NCBI GenBank assembly: GCA_013153205.1
Contig: JAADEW010000020.1
Coordinates: 1-5,804 of the forward strand
DNA: 5,804 nt
From: Deferribacteres bacterium
GTDB taxonomy: Bacteria; Thermosulfidibacterota; Thermosulfidibacteria; Thermosulfidibacterales; Thermosulfidibacteraceae
Direction: 5' to 3'
The notes beneath the pieces were generated by a model. It was not told the DNA's origin. It was given only the letters and a program-made list of their open reading frames with translations, and made no database searches. Shown here piece after piece: positions 4,580 through 5,804 of the stretch (position 1 is the first letter of the stretch; the number at the start of each line of letters is the position of its first letter). The position numbers and the translations under genes are program-made.

Positions 4580-5804
4580 ACATCTTTACCACGAAAAGTG
4601 CACACAGAACCCACAGAATCGGGGAAACTTCCCTGCCTTTTCCCGCGAGAAGCTTGAGCAGTGGATAGGATATAAACCCAACGGCAAGCCCGTTGGCTAT
4701 GCTGTAAGTTACCGGCATAAAAAACATGGTGAGAAAAGCGGGTACCGCCTCAGTAAAGTCCCGCCAGTCTATCTCGCCTATGTTCGCCGTCATCATAATA
4801 CCCACCACAACAAGAGCGGGAGCCGTCGCAAAAACAGGAACCACCGAAACCAGCGGATAAAAGGGAAGCGAAAGGAGAAACAGAAAAGCCACCACCACAG
4901 CGGTAAGCCCTGTCCTGCCGCCTTCTGCTATACCGGCGGAGCTTTCAATGTAGGTTGTAACCGTTGAGGTGCCCAGCAGAGCTCCCACGGTGGTTCCCAC
5001 CGCATCAGCAAGAAGAGCCCTCTCCACCCTCGGAAGCTCACCGTTCTCAAAAAAGCCGCCGAGAACGCCGCAGGCGGTGAGGGTCCCCACGGTGTCAAAC
5101 AGGTCAACGAAGAAGAAGGCAAAAACCACCTTCCAGAAAGACGGCTCGCCAACAGCCGAAAGGTCCATCTTCAAAAAAGCCGTGGGGTGCGGAAAACCAA
5201 ACAACCTGTCGGGGAAACTCACCCTGCCAAAAAAAGCCCCCAGAACCGTCAGAAAAACAATGCTTATGAGAATAGCTCCCTTTACGCCCCTTGCTATCAT
5301 AACGGCGGTGAGGATTATCACGAAAAAGACGCTTACAGCCTCAAAGGACCTCAAATCGCCAAGCTTAACCAGCGTTGCCTTAGAAGCAACAACAATGTGG
5401 GCATTCTTCAAGCCGATTAACGCAATGAAAAGCCCTATGCCCACAGATGTGGCTATCCTTATAGCCGGAGGAATGGCGTTCACAAGATAGGACCTCGCTT
5501 TAGTCAAGGTCAGCAGAATAAAAATCAGCCCCTCCACAAAGACCGCACCGAGCGCCGTCTGCCAGCTGTATCCCATACCTAAAACCACGCCGTAGGTGAA
5601 AAAGGCGTTAAGCCCCATGCCGGGTGCAAGGGCAAAGGGGTAATCCGCCCACACCCCCATAATCAGCGTGGCAACAAAAGAGGCAACGCAGGTGGCAAAG
5701 AGAACACCCTCTTTCGGCATCCCCGCCTCAGACAGAATGGCAGGGTTGACAAAGATTATGTAAGACATGGTGATAAAAGTGGTTATACCAGCCCTTATCT
5801 CCGT
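4569..5804 (-). CDS. AzgA-type purine (adenine/guanine/hypoxanthine) permease, start beyond window
   Basis: An inner-membrane purine base:proton symporter of the AzgA/PbuG-like nucleobase transporter family. The frame stays open through the right edge. The residues before the ATG at 5768 (T-E-I-R-A-G-I-T-T-F-I-T) match the conserved N-terminal part of the family, so that ATG is internal and the true start lies outside. Numbered from that Met, hallmark segments are V-N-P-A-I-L-S-E-A-G-M-P (7-18), A-L-A-P-G-M-G-L-N-A-F (46-56), F-F-F-V-D-L-F-D-T-V-G-T (218-229), where the aspartates line the substrate site, and T-Y-I-E-S-S-A-G-I-A-E-G-G-R-T-G (272-287) with the family's binding-site glutamate. 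Many hydrophobic segments fit the family's 12-14 membrane helices. The visible 411 residues are near full length for about 430. The exact base transported cannot be read from sequence. It converges on nrdG with an 11-bp overlap; no terminator is visible between them. Confidence 0.92.
   Translation of the reverse strand, partial: TEIRAGITTFITMSYIIFVNPAILSEAGMPKEGVLFATCVASFVATLIMGVWADYPFALAPGMGLNAFFTYGVVLGMGYSWQTALGAVFVEGLIFILLTLTKARSYLVNAIPPAIRIATSVGIGLFIALIGLKNAHIVVASKATLVKLGDLRSFEAVSVFFVIILTAVMIARGVKGAILISIVFLTVLGAFFGRVSFPDRLFGFPHPTAFLKMDLSAVGEPSFWKVVFAFFFVDLFDTVGTLTACGVLGGFFENGELPRVERALLADAVGTTVGALLGTSTVTTYIESSAGIAEGGRTGLTAVVVAFLFLLSLPFYPLVSVVPVFATAPALVVVGIMMTANIGEIDWRDFTEAVPAFLTMFFMPVTYSIANGLAVGFISYPLLKLLAGKGREVSPILWVLCALFVVKMFIL

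Noticed and set aside
4969..5490. Rightward 173-codon open frame opposite the permease
   Set aside because: It is rich in Lys, Thr and Pro, as expected from the antisense of hydrophobic membrane helices; the permease on the other strand is clear.
5766..5768. ATG as the true start of the permease
   Set aside because: The frame stays open to the window edge and the upstream residues match the conserved N-terminal region of the family, so the gene is truncated by the window instead.

Overview
The window looks like part of a chromosome from an anaerobic, probably thermophilic bacterium. Proteins are rich in Lys, Glu and Arg (AGA/AGG codons are common), genes are tightly packed with overlapping ends, the ribonucleotide reductase is the oxygen-sensitive class III type, and a CRISPR array is present. 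Thermophilic Aquificota such as the Desulfurobacteriales would fit, but that placement is inference: no rRNA or other phylogenetic marker lies in the window.

Layout. Positions 1-285 hold the end of a CRISPR array: three identical 37-nt repeats, one degenerate terminal repeat and three spacers. Positions 286-652 are AT-rich and without a convincing long gene. This stretch has the features of a CRISPR leader (array read leftward), with one doubtful small Cys/His-rich ORF, a possible short terminator and a good sigma-70-type promoter facing right. That promoter drives a stand-alone BFD-like [2Fe-2S] protein (665-916). Converging on it is a leftward pair, a DUF2007 protein (1301-1537) followed by queD (946-1317), the 6-carboxytetrahydropterin synthase of queuosine/preQ0 synthesis. 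A 120-bp divergent intergenic region (1538-1657) carries what I read as a pair of NrdR boxes 32 bp apart. Rightward from it runs the class III ribonucleotide reductase operon: nrdD (1658-3754), a 52-codon gene (3738-3896) and nrdG (3893-4579). A leftward AzgA-type purine permease fills the right edge (4569 to beyond 5804) and overlaps the end of nrdG tail to tail.

The main point of interest is the reductase operon. The 698-residue NrdD has the ATP cone and catalytic barrel with the active-site cysteine pair, but it stops before the glycyl-radical segment. That segment (R-V-V-G-Y-Y-R-P followed by W-N-x-G-K) is encoded by the separate 52-residue gene, which has its own strong ribosome binding site, overlaps nrdD by 17 nt and nrdG by 4 nt, and lies in a different frame. 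The reductase therefore appears to be a split enzyme: a large catalytic chain, a tiny glycyl-radical chain, and the NrdG activase that would install the radical on the small chain. The NrdR boxes suggest the operon is repressed when (d)ATP is plentiful.
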